A stretch of 64,000 bases of DNA from positions 248,001 through 312,000 of the forward strand of contig CAVVJF010000009.1 of assembly GCA_963748485.1 (NCBI GenBank), written 5' to 3'. Positions 1 to 7,784 of this stretch are shown here, piece after piece. The notes below the pieces were generated by a model. That model did not search any database and was not told the origin of the DNA. It saw only the letters and a list, made by a program, of their open reading frames with translations. This DNA comes from DASRWT01 sp963748485 (lineage in GTDB: Bacteria > Methylomirabilota > Methylomirabilia > Rokubacteriales > CSP1-6). Each line of letters opens with the position of its first letter. The stretch's first letter is position 1. A program made the position numbers and the translations under genes.

Positions 1-2
1 GT

Positions 3-779
3 CTAGACGACGGCGGCCATGCCGCCATCGAAGTTGATGGCGGTGCCCGTGATGTAGGCGGCCCGGTCGGAGACGAGGAAGGCCACGAGGTCCCCGAACT
101 CGGCGGCGTGCGCCACCCGGCCGATGGGGATGCGCTTGGCCAGCTCGCGATAGTGGCTCTCGAGGTCACCGTCCTTGGCGCGCCGGTCGATCTGCGCGCT
201 CCGCACGAGACCGATGCAGATCGTGTTCACCAGGATCTTGTCGGCGGCGTATTCATGGGCGAGCGACTTGGTGAGGTTGATTCCTGCCGCGCGGGACACG
301 CTGGTGGGCAGGGACCGAGGCGCGGGCGCCTTGCCGCCCACCGTGGTCACGTTGACGATGCGGCCGCCGCCCCGCTGCTTCATGTGGGGGATGACCCGAC
401 GGCAGAAGCGGATCGCCCCCATCACCTTCAACTCGAAATCGATGTGCCAGGTCTCGTCGTCCACCTTCTCGAAGGCGGCCGCCGCCGAGGTGCCGGCATT
501 ATTGAGGAGGATGTCCACGCCGCCCCAGCGGTCCACCGCGCCGCGCACCACCGTCTCGATGTCGCTCGCCCTGGTGACGTCGGCGGGGATGGCCAGCACG
601 TCGCCGCCGGTGGCCTTGCGAATCTCTCCCGCGGCCGCCTCCAGCACGTCCTTGCGCCGCGCGCAGATGGTCACCTTCGCGCCCTCGTGGGCCAGCCGTT
701 CGGCCGCCGCCCGGCCCAGTCCCTCGCTGCCGCCGCTGATGATCGCGACCTTGCCGCTCAGCCCCAGATCGAGCGCCAT
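3..779 (-). CDS. SDR family oxidoreductase lacking the usual Tyr/Lys
   Basis: Predicted NAD(P)-binding short-chain dehydrogenase/reductase of 258 residues, normal length for the classical family. The Rossmann glycine motif SGGSEGLG is at residues 15-22, NNAG lies near residue 93, and FDGG near the C-terminus is the usual SDR ending. Where classical SDRs read YxxxK this one reads PTSVSRAAG, so the catalytic Tyr and Lys both appear to be missing. Either it uses another acid/base pair or it is not a standard alcohol/ketone oxidoreductase. It lies 38 bp downstream of an enoyl-CoA hydratase on the same strand, which suggests a shared acyl-CoA role. The gene is complete; its stop is at the window edge. 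Confidence 0.85.
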   Translation of the reverse strand: MALDLGLSGKVAIISGGSEGLGRAAAERLAHEGAKVTICARRKDVLEAAAGEIRKATGGDVLAIPADVTRASDIETVVRGAVDRWGGVDILLNNAGTSAAAAFEKVDDETWHIDFELKVMGAIRFCRRVIPHMKQRGGGRIVNVTTVGGKAPAPRSLPTSVSRAAGINLTKSLAHEYAADKILVNTICIGLVRSAQIDRRAKDGDLESHYRELAKRIPIGRVAHAAEFGDLVAFLVSDRAAYITGTAINFDGGMAAVV

Positions 780-817
780 GCTGTCTCCCTTCGGGTTACG
801 AGTGGGTGGTGACGGGC

Positions 818-1612
818 TCAGCGCCCCTTGAAGATGGGCTCGCGCTTCTCGACGAAGGCGCGGGTGGCCTCGCGCCAGTCCTCGGTCATTCCGCTACGGG
901 TGTGGCCCCAGGCCTCGAGGTCGAGTACGTCCTTGAGGCTGCCGCTCTCCGCGGCGTTCAGGTTGCGCTTCATGTAGCGGTACGCCACCGACGGACCCTT
1001 GGCGAGCCGCATGGCGAGCGCCATCGTTTCCGTCTCGAGGAGGGCGTCGGGCACCACGCGGTTGACCAGGCCCAGGGCGAGGGCCTGGGCGGCCTCCACC
1101 AGATCGGCGGTGAGGTAGAGCTCGCGCGCCTTCGCCGTCCCCACCAGCTGGGTGAGGAAGTAGCTGCCGCCGAAGTCGCCCGAGTAACCCACCCGCGCGA
1201 ACGCGGTGCCGAACTTGGAGGCGTCCGAGGCGATGCGCATGTCGCAGGCCAGGGCCAGGGAGAGCCCCGCGCCCGCGGCGGCGCCGCGCACCATGGCGAT
1301 GGTGGGCTTGGGCATCTCGTGCAGCCAGCGTGACACCTCCATGCGGGCACGGAGCGACTGGGCCTTTTCCTCGAGGCTCGCGCCGTCGCCTTCCCGCCCC
1401 TCGGCCATGGCCTTGACGTCGCCGCCGGCGCAGAAGCCACGGCCGGCGCCGGTGACCACCACCACACCCACGTCGGGATCGGCGGCGAGACGCGGGAGCG
1501 CCTCGAGCAGGGCATCGAGCATCTCGCGCGACATCGCGTTCAGTCGCTCGGGGCGATTCAGGGTGAGCAGGGCGGCGCGGTCCTTGACGGCCTCGAGCAG
1601 ATCCTGGGTCAT
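818..1612 (-). CDS. Enoyl-CoA hydratase/isomerase family protein
   Basis: A 264-residue crotonase-fold protein, typical length. The oxyanion-hole segments GRGFCAGGDV and GAAAGAGLSLALACD are both visible, and the C-terminal helical region ends in EKREPIFKGR, as is usual for this family. It probably hydrates or isomerises an enoyl-CoA in the cytoplasm. The substrate cannot be read from sequence. It is the upstream partner of the SDR at 3-779, and the two are probably co-transcribed. Confidence 0.88.
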   Translation of the reverse strand: MTQDLLEAVKDRAALLTLNRPERLNAMSREMLDALLEALPRLAADPDVGVVVVTGAGRGFCAGGDVKAMAEGREGDGASLEEKAQSLRARMEVSRWLHEMPKPTIAMVRGAAAGAGLSLALACDMRIASDASKFGTAFARVGYSGDFGGSYFLTQLVGTAKARELYLTADLVEAAQALALGLVNRVVPDALLETETMALAMRLAKGPSVAYRYMKRNLNAAESGSLKDVLDLEAWGHTRSGMTEDWREATRAFVEKREPIFKGR

Positions 1613-1718
1613 CGCGGCTCCTCCGGGGCGAGGTAGGTAGTGCCGCGATCATCGCCGCCCGGCGCGGCGGGCGCAAGGGGGGAGGGCGCGCGGAGAGAGA
1701 CGAGGCGGCGTCAGTCCG

Positions 1719-1970
1719 TCAGGCGACGGGCTCGCGCTCGTCGAGCGGGACCATGAAGGCGCCGATCGCCTCCAGCGCCTCGTCATTGTCCGGACGCCAG
1801 CGACGATGCGCCTGGCGGCGCTCCGGCGTGGGGACGGCGTCGGCCCGCCGGCGCTGGCCGCCACGCCGGTCCAGGGTCACCAGCACATCGTCCTCGTCTC
1901 CGAAGTGGTTGACGAGATAGTCGCGCAGCTCGGGGCGGCTCTTCGATACGACAAACAGGTACCGGGCCAT
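1719..1970 (-). CDS. Small conserved hypothetical protein (83 aa)
   Basis: The start at 1970 (MARYLFVV) is chosen because the residues upstream are low-complexity and atypical. The protein opens with a beta-strand-like RYLFVVSKSRPEL segment, followed by a charged Arg-rich middle and an acidic C-terminus. I do not recognise a domain. It lies downstream of the lipid-modification operon on the same strand, 127 bp away, and may or may not be co-transcribed with it. Confidence 0.55.
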   Translation of the reverse strand: MARYLFVVSKSRPELRDYLVNHFGDEDDVLVTLDRRGGQRRRADAVPTPERRQAHRRWRPDNDEALEAIGAFMVPLDEREPVA

Positions 1971-2097
1971 GTCCACCCTCGCTGACACAAGCAAGTTTCC
2001 TGCCCGAGAACGGAGCTTAGGCTTTCCGCCGAGATCCACGAGAGCGTCGCACGGACATCCGCCTGAACGTAACCTTTCCCGACGAGTTGCCCGACGC

Positions 2098-3000
2098 TCA
2101 GCCGGATCGGTAGAGGTCCTCACGCGTGGTGGGAGCGGTGAACGAGCGATCCCATTGCTTGCGCATCAGCACCTGGTAGAGGCCGATGTTGCCGTCCTGG
2201 AACGCAACCGCGGAGCAGGTCAGGTAGAGGCGCCAGATGCGGTACACGCGCTCCCCCACGATGGCGCGGGCCTCGTCGGCGCGCGCCTCCAGCCGCTCCA
2301 CCCATTGCCGGCACGTGCGCGCGTAGTGCAGCCGGAGGCCCTCCACGTCGAGGATCTCCCAGCCGGCGCGCTCCTGCTCGGTCATGGTCTGAGTGAGGCC
2401 CGCGAGATCGCCGTTGGGGAACACATACTTGTACAGGAAGTCGGTCTGGCTGGTGGGCTTCCAGTGGAACTCGTGAGTGATGCCGTGGTTGAGGTAGAGT
2501 CCCCCGTCGTTCAGCATCTCGCGGACCCTACCGAAGAAGAATGGGTAGTTGGGAATCCCCACGTGCTCGATCACGCCGATGGCGGCGATCTTGTCGTAGC
2601 GCGCGTCCGAGGGAATGTCGCGCAGGTCCCGGTACTCGACCACGCAGCGGTCGGCAAGGCCCTCGCGCGCGATACGCTCCGCCGCCCAGCCCGCCTGCGC
2701 GCGGGAGAGGGTAACACCGTGGGACCGGACGCCGTAGTGCTGGGCGGCCCAGATGGCCAGGCTGCCCCAGCCGCAGCCGATATCGAGGAGCGTCTCCCCA
2801 GACTGTAGGCGCAGTTTGCGACACACGAGATCGAGCTTGTCCGCCTGCGCCTGCTCGAGCTTGCCGTCCGGATCGCGATAGTACGCGCAGGTGTAGACCA
2901 TGAGCGGGTCGAGGAAGAGCGCATAGAAGTCGTTCGACATGTCGTAGTGGTACGAGATCGACTGCGCGTCGTGCTTCTTGCTCCGCCACCACCGCTTCAT
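2098..3000 (-). CDS. CFA-synthase-type SAM methyltransferase, catalytic domain only
   Basis: This 300-residue protein matches the C-terminal catalytic domain of cyclopropane-fatty-acyl-phospholipid synthase. It has the family's HYDxxNDFY-like opening (YHYDMSNDFYALFLDP), the YTCAYY segment with the conserved Cys, the SAM-binding motif LDIGCGWG, EHVG, NHGI, and the C-terminal NIGLYQVL. E. coli Cfa is about 380 residues; the missing N-terminal domain is encoded separately at 4128-4475 in the same operon. Expected chemistry is SAM-dependent methylation or cyclopropanation of an unsaturated acyl chain on membrane lipid. Its ATG overlaps the stop of the flavoprotein gene (ATGA), so the two are translationally coupled. 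Confidence 0.88.
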   Translation of the reverse strand: MKRWWRSKKHDAQSISYHYDMSNDFYALFLDPLMVYTCAYYRDPDGKLEQAQADKLDLVCRKLRLQSGETLLDIGCGWGSLAIWAAQHYGVRSHGVTLSRAQAGWAAERIAREGLADRCVVEYRDLRDIPSDARYDKIAAIGVIEHVGIPNYPFFFGRVREMLNDGGLYLNHGITHEFHWKPTSQTDFLYKYVFPNGDLAGLTQTMTEQERAGWEILDVEGLRLHYARTCRQWVERLEARADEARAIVGERVYRIWRLYLTCSAVAFQDGNIGLYQVLMRKQWDRSFTAPTTREDLYRSG

Positions 3001-4124
3001 GCCCCCGCCTCCCTCATCCCAAAGATGGAATCGAAGACGACGCGTCGCCGTGCCCGCTCCGAGCCCAGGACCAGGCGCACCGCCAGCCGCGCGAGAGCCT
3101 CGGGCAGGCGGCCCAGCTGTCGTCCCAGCCAGGTGGGCTCGCCCGCGCCGTAGAGCGCCACCACCTCGCGCGCGTAGCCGTCGAGCCCGGCGCCGCGCGC
3201 GATCAGCCCCTCGGCGGCGGCGCCGGCGAGCATGCCGCTGCGAATGGCGGGGCCGATGCCCTCGCCGGAGAGATCACGCGCGAGGCCCGCCGCGTCCCCG
3301 ATGAGGCAGAAGCCGGGACCGGAGAGCCGGCGCGGCGCCTGCCGACGCACCACGTAGGCGTGGCCCTTGAAGGGCTCGAGGGTCATGGCCGCGGGGAGCC
3401 GCCCGGCGGCGCGCAGCGCGTCCACGAGCGCGTCGCGGCGGCGGGGCAGGCTGCCGTCATTGCCGCCGGTGATGCCGATGCCCACGTTGATGAACTCACC
3501 CTTGGGGAAGAACCAGCCGTAGCCGCGCAGGTCGGGCTCCACGTAGATGTCGGGCGCGTCCATGAAGCGGCCGAGTCGCGCGCGCCACTCGGGCGGCAGC
3601 CGCGTCTCGCTCTCCTGCGCCACCACCACTTCCTCCCCCTGGGAGACCTCGCCGAGATCGCGCGCCACCGGACAGCGATGGCCGCCTGCTCCGATGACGA
3701 GGGGCGCCTCGAAGACGCCGCGCTCGGTCTCCACGCGCGCCCCGTCCCGCCTGGCCGTCACCGCCTTCACCCGCACGCCCCAGCGCACGTCCGCCCCCGC
3801 TGCGGCGGCGCGCTCCAGGAGGAAGTGGTCGAACTCGCGCCGGATGATGCCGTACGACGCGGGACGGCGCCAGCGCGTATCGTGCCGGGCCCCCTCGAAC
3901 TCGAGCGCGCAGGCGGCGAAGCCCTGGATGGTGAGTGGATATTTGTCGGGATCGATCTCGAGGTCGGCGAGCGCGGTGGGCGTCACCCAGCCGGCGCAAA
4001 TTTTCACGCGCGGGAACACGGCGGCGTCGAGGACGAGGGGACGCCTGCCCGTCCGCGCCAGCTGCCACGCGGCGGTGCTGCCGCCCGGCCCGCCTCCGAC
4101 CACGATGGCGTCGTAGGCCGCCAT
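2997..4124 (-). CDS. Geranylgeranyl-reductase-family FAD protein
   Basis: A 375-residue flavoprotein of the geranylgeranyl reductase/PHBH-like family. It shows the N-terminal FAD motif VVGGGPGGSTAAW, the KICAGW segment (residues 41-46, the family's KxCGG-like site), GYGWFFPKGE, and the second FAD motif LIGDAAGLARDLSGEGI. Family members reduce isolated C=C bonds of isoprenoid chains. Here it lies between the two halves of a CFA synthase: 3 bp after the N-terminal-domain gene and overlapping the methyltransferase start by 4 bp. My inference is that it reduces a double bond or methylene formed on a lipid acyl chain by the methyltransferase. A prenyl-lipid substrate is the alternative. Confidence 0.83.
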   Translation of the reverse strand: MAAYDAIVVGGGPGGSTAAWQLARTGRRPLVLDAAVFPRVKICAGWVTPTALADLEIDPDKYPLTIQGFAACALEFEGARHDTRWRRPASYGIIRREFDHFLLERAAAAGADVRWGVRVKAVTARRDGARVETERGVFEAPLVIGAGGHRCPVARDLGEVSQGEEVVVAQESETRLPPEWRARLGRFMDAPDIYVEPDLRGYGWFFPKGEFINVGIGITGGNDGSLPRRRDALVDALRAAGRLPAAMTLEPFKGHAYVVRRQAPRRLSGPGFCLIGDAAGLARDLSGEGIGPAIRSGMLAGAAAEGLIARGAGLDGYAREVVALYGAGEPTWLGRQLGRLPEALARLAVRLVLGSERARRRVVFDSIFGMREAGA

Positions 4125-4127
4125 GGC

Positions 4128-4475
4128 TCAGGAGGCCCAGAGCGAGCGAAGGATGCGCAGGCGCTGGCCCAAGGTGATCTTGATGTGCTCGACTTCATCA
4201 GCCACGTGCATGGCCGCGAAGAGGTCGCCCTCGATGTCGATTGCGTTCGAGGCATAGGCCTCGGCGAAGTGCCGGGGGCTGGGATCGCGCATGAGGTCGG
4301 TGAAGGTCTCGGCCTGATGGATCACCACCGCGCAGGTGGGGTCGCCCTCGCCTAGCCGCACCTCGGAGCCGTCCCAGAGGCGGAAGGCGAGTGGGCTTCG
4401 CAGAGGGGCGAACACCTCGCGGAGCACGGATGCGGCAACCACGGGGCTGGGACGCAACCGGAGAAGGGCGGGCAT
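4128..4475 (-). CDS. Free-standing N-terminal domain of CFA synthase
   Basis: A 115-residue protein starting at MPALLRLR (4475). Its core, FRLWDGSEVRLGEGDP followed by AEAYASNAIDIEGDLFAAM, matches the small N-terminal lipid-binding domain that precedes the methyltransferase domain in ordinary cyclopropane-fatty-acid synthases. It ends where the linker to the catalytic domain would begin. The catalytic half is encoded two genes downstream, so the enzyme is probably a two-subunit complex. It is the first gene of the operon and has a good promoter upstream (TTGACA at 4523-4518). An open frame extends upstream, but that part is non-protein-like. Confidence 0.78.
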   Translation of the reverse strand: MPALLRLRPSPVVAASVLREVFAPLRSPLAFRLWDGSEVRLGEGDPTCAVVIHQAETFTDLMRDPSPRHFAEAYASNAIDIEGDLFAAMHVADEVEHIKITLGQRLRILRSLWAS

Positions 4476-4496
4476 TGGTAGCGGCCTCTGGCGCTT

Positions 4497-4523
4497 TGTA
4501 TATGGCCGGGCGCTGCTTGTCAA
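4497..4523 (-). promoter_or_regulatory. Promoter of the split CFA/flavoprotein operon
   Basis: On the minus strand there is a perfect -35 TTGACA (4523-4518), followed after 15 bp by TATACA (4502-4497). The overlapping TACAAA would give 17 bp spacing. The N-terminal-domain ATG is 22 bp further on. Confidence 0.55.
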
Positions 4524-4733
4524 CTTGTCGAGAACCGAAAGGAAACCGTCGGCGGTAGGACGCGTATCGTCACCAGGACGCGGTGCGCGATCAGACCCTG
4601 GGGGATGCAATCTAAATGACTGATTAGACGACACTTCTGTTCGTTCCGATGAGCGCCCGGTCTGGCATCCCAGTTGCAACCTATAGAGAGCCTGGCGCCC
4701 GTCACGCCTCCCCTCGCCGCTCCGGAGGACTCG

Positions 4734-5027
4734 ATGCCCCTGACCCTGCATGCGAACGCTGCGGACGGTGCCGCTCACGCCTACGGCGAGAAGCCGACCG
4801 ACGCCCTGCGCCACGCGGTTCGATCCCTGCTGGAGGCGGACGAGCCCGCGACGGTCGTTGATGCCCTCTTCGATGTTCCCGTGATCGCCCGCCGCTGTCT
4901 CGGCCGGCGGTGCTGGCTCGTGAACGACGTCGTGGTGGACGGCGCGAGCTTCGTCGCCGAGCACCGCGCCCGGCTCGAGCGCGTCTTCGGGGCGTCCGCC
5001 GCAGCGGCCCTTAGCTCACCGCGTTGA
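4734..5027 (+). CDS. Hypothetical protein (97 aa)
   Basis: The start at 4734 is supported by GGAGGA at 4724-4729. The product is Ala/Arg/Val-rich with a pair of nearby cysteines (RRCLGRRCW) and no recognisable domain or membrane segment. It is divergent from the lipid operon, and its last 17 bp overlap the end of the serine hydrolase gene tail-to-tail. Codon use looks coding, but I cannot assign a function. Confidence 0.5.
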   Translation: MPLTLHANAADGAAHAYGEKPTDALRHAVRSLLEADEPATVVDALFDVPVIARRCLGRRCWLVNDVVVDGASFVAEHRARLERVFGASAAAALSSPR

Positions 5028-6147
5028 TGGCGGAGTGCACGCAGTTGCTGACGACGTCCATGCGCTGCGCGTGCCAGGGGTCGGGAATCCGGCTGTTGGT
5101 GAGGTAGGCGAACGACACGCCCGAGTCGGGATCGCCCCAGCAATATGAGGATCCCACGCCGCCGTGGCCGAACGTGCGCGGCGAGGCGAGCGAGCCCAGC
5201 CCGCGAATGGTGTCGGTGAGGCCGCGCGAGTGGGGCCCGATGCCCCGATGCATGGGCATGCCCATGTTCTGATCCACGCGATCGCCGGTGAAATTCCGGG
5301 TCACATACTCGACCATGCGCGGCGAGAGCAGCCGCGTGCCGCCCAGCGTGCCTCCCTGCACCATCATCTGGTAGAAGGCGGCCATGGCGCGCGCGGTAGC
5401 ATAGCCGCCGCCTCCCGGCGTGCCCGCGCGGCGAAACTCGGCGGAGGCCTCGTCGGCTCGCCGCGTCTGCCGGCGCCCATCCTCCACCGGCTCGTGCATG
5501 TCCACCGAGCGCGCGTGCTCGGCGTCGGGCAGACCCACGAAGAGATCGCCCCCCAGGCCCAGAGGCTCGATCACGTTGTCGCGGATGAAGGCGCGGTAGT
5601 CCGTCTTGGTGAGACGCTCGATGAGCACGGCGGCCGTCCAGTGGGCGGCGCGGCCGTGGTAGTGCACGCGCGAGCCCGGCGTCCAGTCGAGCGTGAACCC
5701 GCAGACGGAGCGGGCGAGTAGCTCGTGATCGTCCCACGCGGCCTTGGGCACGTCCGCATCGGGGAACCCGCCCTGGTGGGTGAGGAGCTGGATCACGGTG
5801 ATCCCACCCTTGCCGTTCACCTCGAAGCCGGGCACGTGCGCGGCGACGGTGTCCGTGAACCGAAGGGCGCCCCGCTCCACGAGGATCCACACCGCGCACG
5901 CGCTGATGACCTTCGTGTTGGAGTAGAGCAGCCACAGCGTGTCGTCGCGCGCGGAGGTCCGCGGGTCGATCCGCGCGTCGCCGAAGGTTTTGAGGAGGGC
6001 GAGCCGGCCGCGCCGAGCCACCGCGATCTGCGCGCCCGGATAGCGGCCCTCGGCGAGGTGGCCGCCGATGATCTCGGCGAGGCGATCGAGGGGCTGCGGG
6101 TCGAGGCCGAGCGACGACGGCGACGCGGACGCGAGCGGGAACGCCAT
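5011..6147 (-). CDS. Beta-lactamase-family serine hydrolase
   Basis: A 378-residue class C beta-lactamase/esterase-fold protein. The start at 6147 is preceded by an AGGGGAGGG ribosome site; the frame extends upstream but looks non-coding. The nucleophile motif SNTK is at residues 76-79. A YHG sequence lies at the usual Tyr position and HGGVGSS near the C-terminus is the third box. No signal peptide is evident, so it is probably a cytoplasmic esterase or amidase rather than an antibiotic-resistance enzyme. Substrate unknown. Confidence 0.85.
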   Translation of the reverse strand: MAFPLASASPSSLGLDPQPLDRLAEIIGGHLAEGRYPGAQIAVARRGRLALLKTFGDARIDPRTSARDDTLWLLYSNTKVISACAVWILVERGALRFTDTVAAHVPGFEVNGKGGITVIQLLTHQGGFPDADVPKAAWDDHELLARSVCGFTLDWTPGSRVHYHGRAAHWTAAVLIERLTKTDYRAFIRDNVIEPLGLGGDLFVGLPDAEHARSVDMHEPVEDGRRQTRRADEASAEFRRAGTPGGGGYATARAMAAFYQMMVQGGTLGGTRLLSPRMVEYVTRNFTGDRVDQNMGMPMHRGIGPHSRGLTDTIRGLGSLASPRTFGHGGVGSSYCWGDPDSGVSFAYLTNSRIPDPWHAQRMDVVSNCVHSAINAVS

Positions 6148-6453
6148 GGTGTCCCTCCCCTGTTGGTTGGCGGGCAGTGTAGGCGCCGGCTCCGCGGCTG
6201 TCAACGCGCGGGCGCAGGCGGCGCTTGACTTCGCGAGCGGACGGGAGTCTGCTTGTCGCGACGGGAGCTGAGGCGCCCGTTCCCGTCGCGACGCAAACCC
6301 TGTGGAGTGAGTCATGGAACAGACGCCGCCCGGCTCATCACGCGCGCCGTCAGGGCTGAGCACCTGATGGCGCGCCGGACGTAAGCGCCCGCTGGACCAA
6401 AGACCCGGCTTGCGCCGGGACGGACGCAGCTACGGCTCGCGTCCACTTATACC

Positions 6454-6489
6454 GCGCGGCGGACGGAGCACCGGTGCCGTCCGCCGCGC
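6454..6489. repeat. 13-bp perfect inverted repeat upstream of the CoA-transferase
   Basis: The arms GCGCGGCGGACGG (6454-6466) and its exact complement (6477-6489) are separated by 10 bp. The right arm ends 6 bp before the TATACT box and covers where a -35 would lie, so it could be an operator. It could also fold as a hairpin. Confidence 0.5.
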
Positions 6490-6491
6490 CT

Positions 6492-6500
6492 TGCTATACT
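6492..6500 (+). promoter_or_regulatory. Extended -10 (TGCTATACT) of the CoA-transferase gene
   Basis: TGCTATACT is an extended -10 box. It ends 6 bp before the GTG at 6507, so transcription would start at or next to the start codon, giving a leaderless or nearly leaderless mRNA. Confidence 0.5.
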
Positions 6501-6506
6501 GCGCCG

Positions 6507-7715
6507 GTGTCCGCGTCCGCCCGCCTCCTCGACGGCCTGATCGTGCTGGACTTCACCCGGGTGCTCGCGGGGCCGTACTGCACCCGTCTCCTCGCCGACC
6601 TCGGCGCGCGCGTGATCAAGATCGAGCGGCCGGGGGAGGGCGACGAGATGCGCCGCGCTCCCCTGCAGCTCGAGGACGGCCGCGACGACCAGAGCACCTA
6701 CTACACTCGCGTCAACGTCGGCAAGGAGAGCGTGGGGGTGGACCTCGGGCACCCCGAGGCACGCGCGGTAGTCCTCGACCTCGCTCGGCGCGCCGACGTC
6801 GCCATCGAGAACTTCGTGCCAGGCGTGGCCGCGCGGCTGGGCTGCGACGCCGACACCCTGGCCGCGGTCAAGCCGGACATCGTCTACTGCTCGATCTCCG
6901 GCTTCGGCCAGTCGGGGCCCTGGCGCGACCGCGCCGCCTTCGCCCACATCATCAACGCCGCCTCCGGCATGATGTATCTCGAGCGCGGTGACATGCCCGC
7001 GCCGCGCGCCGCCAACATCCAGGCCGCGGACGTCCTCGCCGGCACGCACGCGTTCGGCGCTATCCTCGCCGCCCTCTGGCGGCGGGCGCGCACCGGCGAG
7101 GGCGCGCGCCTCGACATCTCGATGCTCGAGGCCCTCGTCGCCTGCGACGACATATCGTACGGCGCCGTGCTCAACGGGGGCGAGGAGACCGGTGCGCCGC
7201 GTCCCGGCATGTGGGTCTTCGAGGTCGGCGGCCGGCATCTCGCCTTCCAGACCGGCGGCGCGCCCGCGCTCTGGCCGCGCCTGGTCGCACTGCTCGGCCG
7301 GCCGGAGCTGGCCGCAGACCCGCGCTTCGCCACGCCGCTGGCGCGCCGCGAGAATCAAGCGGCGCTGCGCGTGGTGCTGGAGGCGTGGCTCGCACGCTTC
7401 GCCAGCGTGGACGAGGCCCTCGCCGCGCTCGGCGCCGCGCGCATCCCCTGCGCGCCGGTGCTGGCGCCGCGCGAGGTCGTGGCGCATCCGCATCTGGCCG
7501 CGCGGGAGTTCTTTCCCGCAGTGCCGCACCCGACGCGCGGGACGGTGCGCGTCACCGGCACACCGTTCCACCTGGACGGCAAGCCCGTGGGGCCCGCCGG
7601 CCCCGCGCCGTATCGCATCGGCGAGCACACGCGGATGGTGCTGGAAGGCCTACTCGGCTACGAGGCGCCACGCATCGATGCGCTGCGGGCGGCCGGCGTC
7701 ATCGCGATGCCGTGA
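6507..7715 (+). CDS. CaiB/BaiF class III CoA-transferase
   Basis: A 402-residue class III (CaiB/BaiF) CoA-transferase, typical length. It shows the family opening LIVLDFTRVLAGPYC, the GGRHLAFQTGG-type C-terminal domain, and QAADVLAGTHA, which holds the Asp expected to form the acyl anhydride. It moves CoA between carboxylic acids; the acid is not predictable. GTG at 6507 is chosen because homologous sequence begins there and a -10 box lies just upstream. It is followed by a hairpin and then by a TPP enzyme. That order recalls oxalate operons, but the TPP protein does not look like oxalyl-CoA decarboxylase. Confidence 0.88.
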   Translation: MSASARLLDGLIVLDFTRVLAGPYCTRLLADLGARVIKIERPGEGDEMRRAPLQLEDGRDDQSTYYTRVNVGKESVGVDLGHPEARAVVLDLARRADVAIENFVPGVAARLGCDADTLAAVKPDIVYCSISGFGQSGPWRDRAAFAHIINAASGMMYLERGDMPAPRAANIQAADVLAGTHAFGAILAALWRRARTGEGARLDISMLEALVACDDISYGAVLNGGEETGAPRPGMWVFEVGGRHLAFQTGGAPALWPRLVALLGRPELAADPRFATPLARRENQAALRVVLEAWLARFASVDEALAALGAARIPCAPVLAPREVVAHPHLAAREFFPAVPHPTRGTVRVTGTPFHLDGKPVGPAGPAPYRIGEHTRMVLEGLLGYEAPRIDALRAAGVIAMP

Positions 7716-7717
7716 AG

Positions 7718-7735
7718 CGGGGGCCCGCGCCCCCG
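7718..7735 (+). terminator. GC hairpin after the CoA-transferase
   Basis: Stem CGGGGGC/GCCCCCG with a 4-nt loop, 3 bp after the stop codon. It lacks a long T-run, so termination is probably weak. Confidence 0.4.
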
Positions 7736-7744
7736 TGTTAGGCT
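7736..7744 (+). promoter_or_regulatory. Extended -10 (TGTTAGGCT) before the TPP enzyme
   Basis: TGTTAGGCT fits the TGNTAnnnT pattern seen before several genes in this window. It lies 40 bp upstream of the ATG at 7785. No clear -35 is seen. Confidence 0.35.
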
Positions 7745-7784
7745 TTGCGCCAGCGCCACCAACTACGTTCCGGGGAGACGGCCC

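Larger units (their letters stand above)
6148..6506. other. 359-bp intergenic region with three inverted repeats
   Basis: No convincing gene. It holds a 12-bp perfect inverted repeat (GTCGCGACGGGA at 6255-6266 with its complement at 6281-6292), a small hairpin CCCGGC/GCCGGG (6404-6419), and a 13-bp perfect inverted repeat (6454-6466 and 6477-6489) ending 6 bp before the -10 box of the CoA-transferase gene. It lies between the divergent starts of the serine hydrolase and the CoA-transferase, so operators or attenuators are likely. Confidence 0.5.

Noticed and set aside
1971..2123. Upstream extension of the 83-aa protein
   Set aside because: The extra residues are Arg-rich and unlike coding sequence; the MARYLFVV start is better.
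6314..6367. 17-residue ORF after a GGAG site in the 6.1-6.5 kb gap
   Set aside because: No Cys/His/branched-chain codon pattern, no following attenuator, and it ends far from the next gene; most likely chance.
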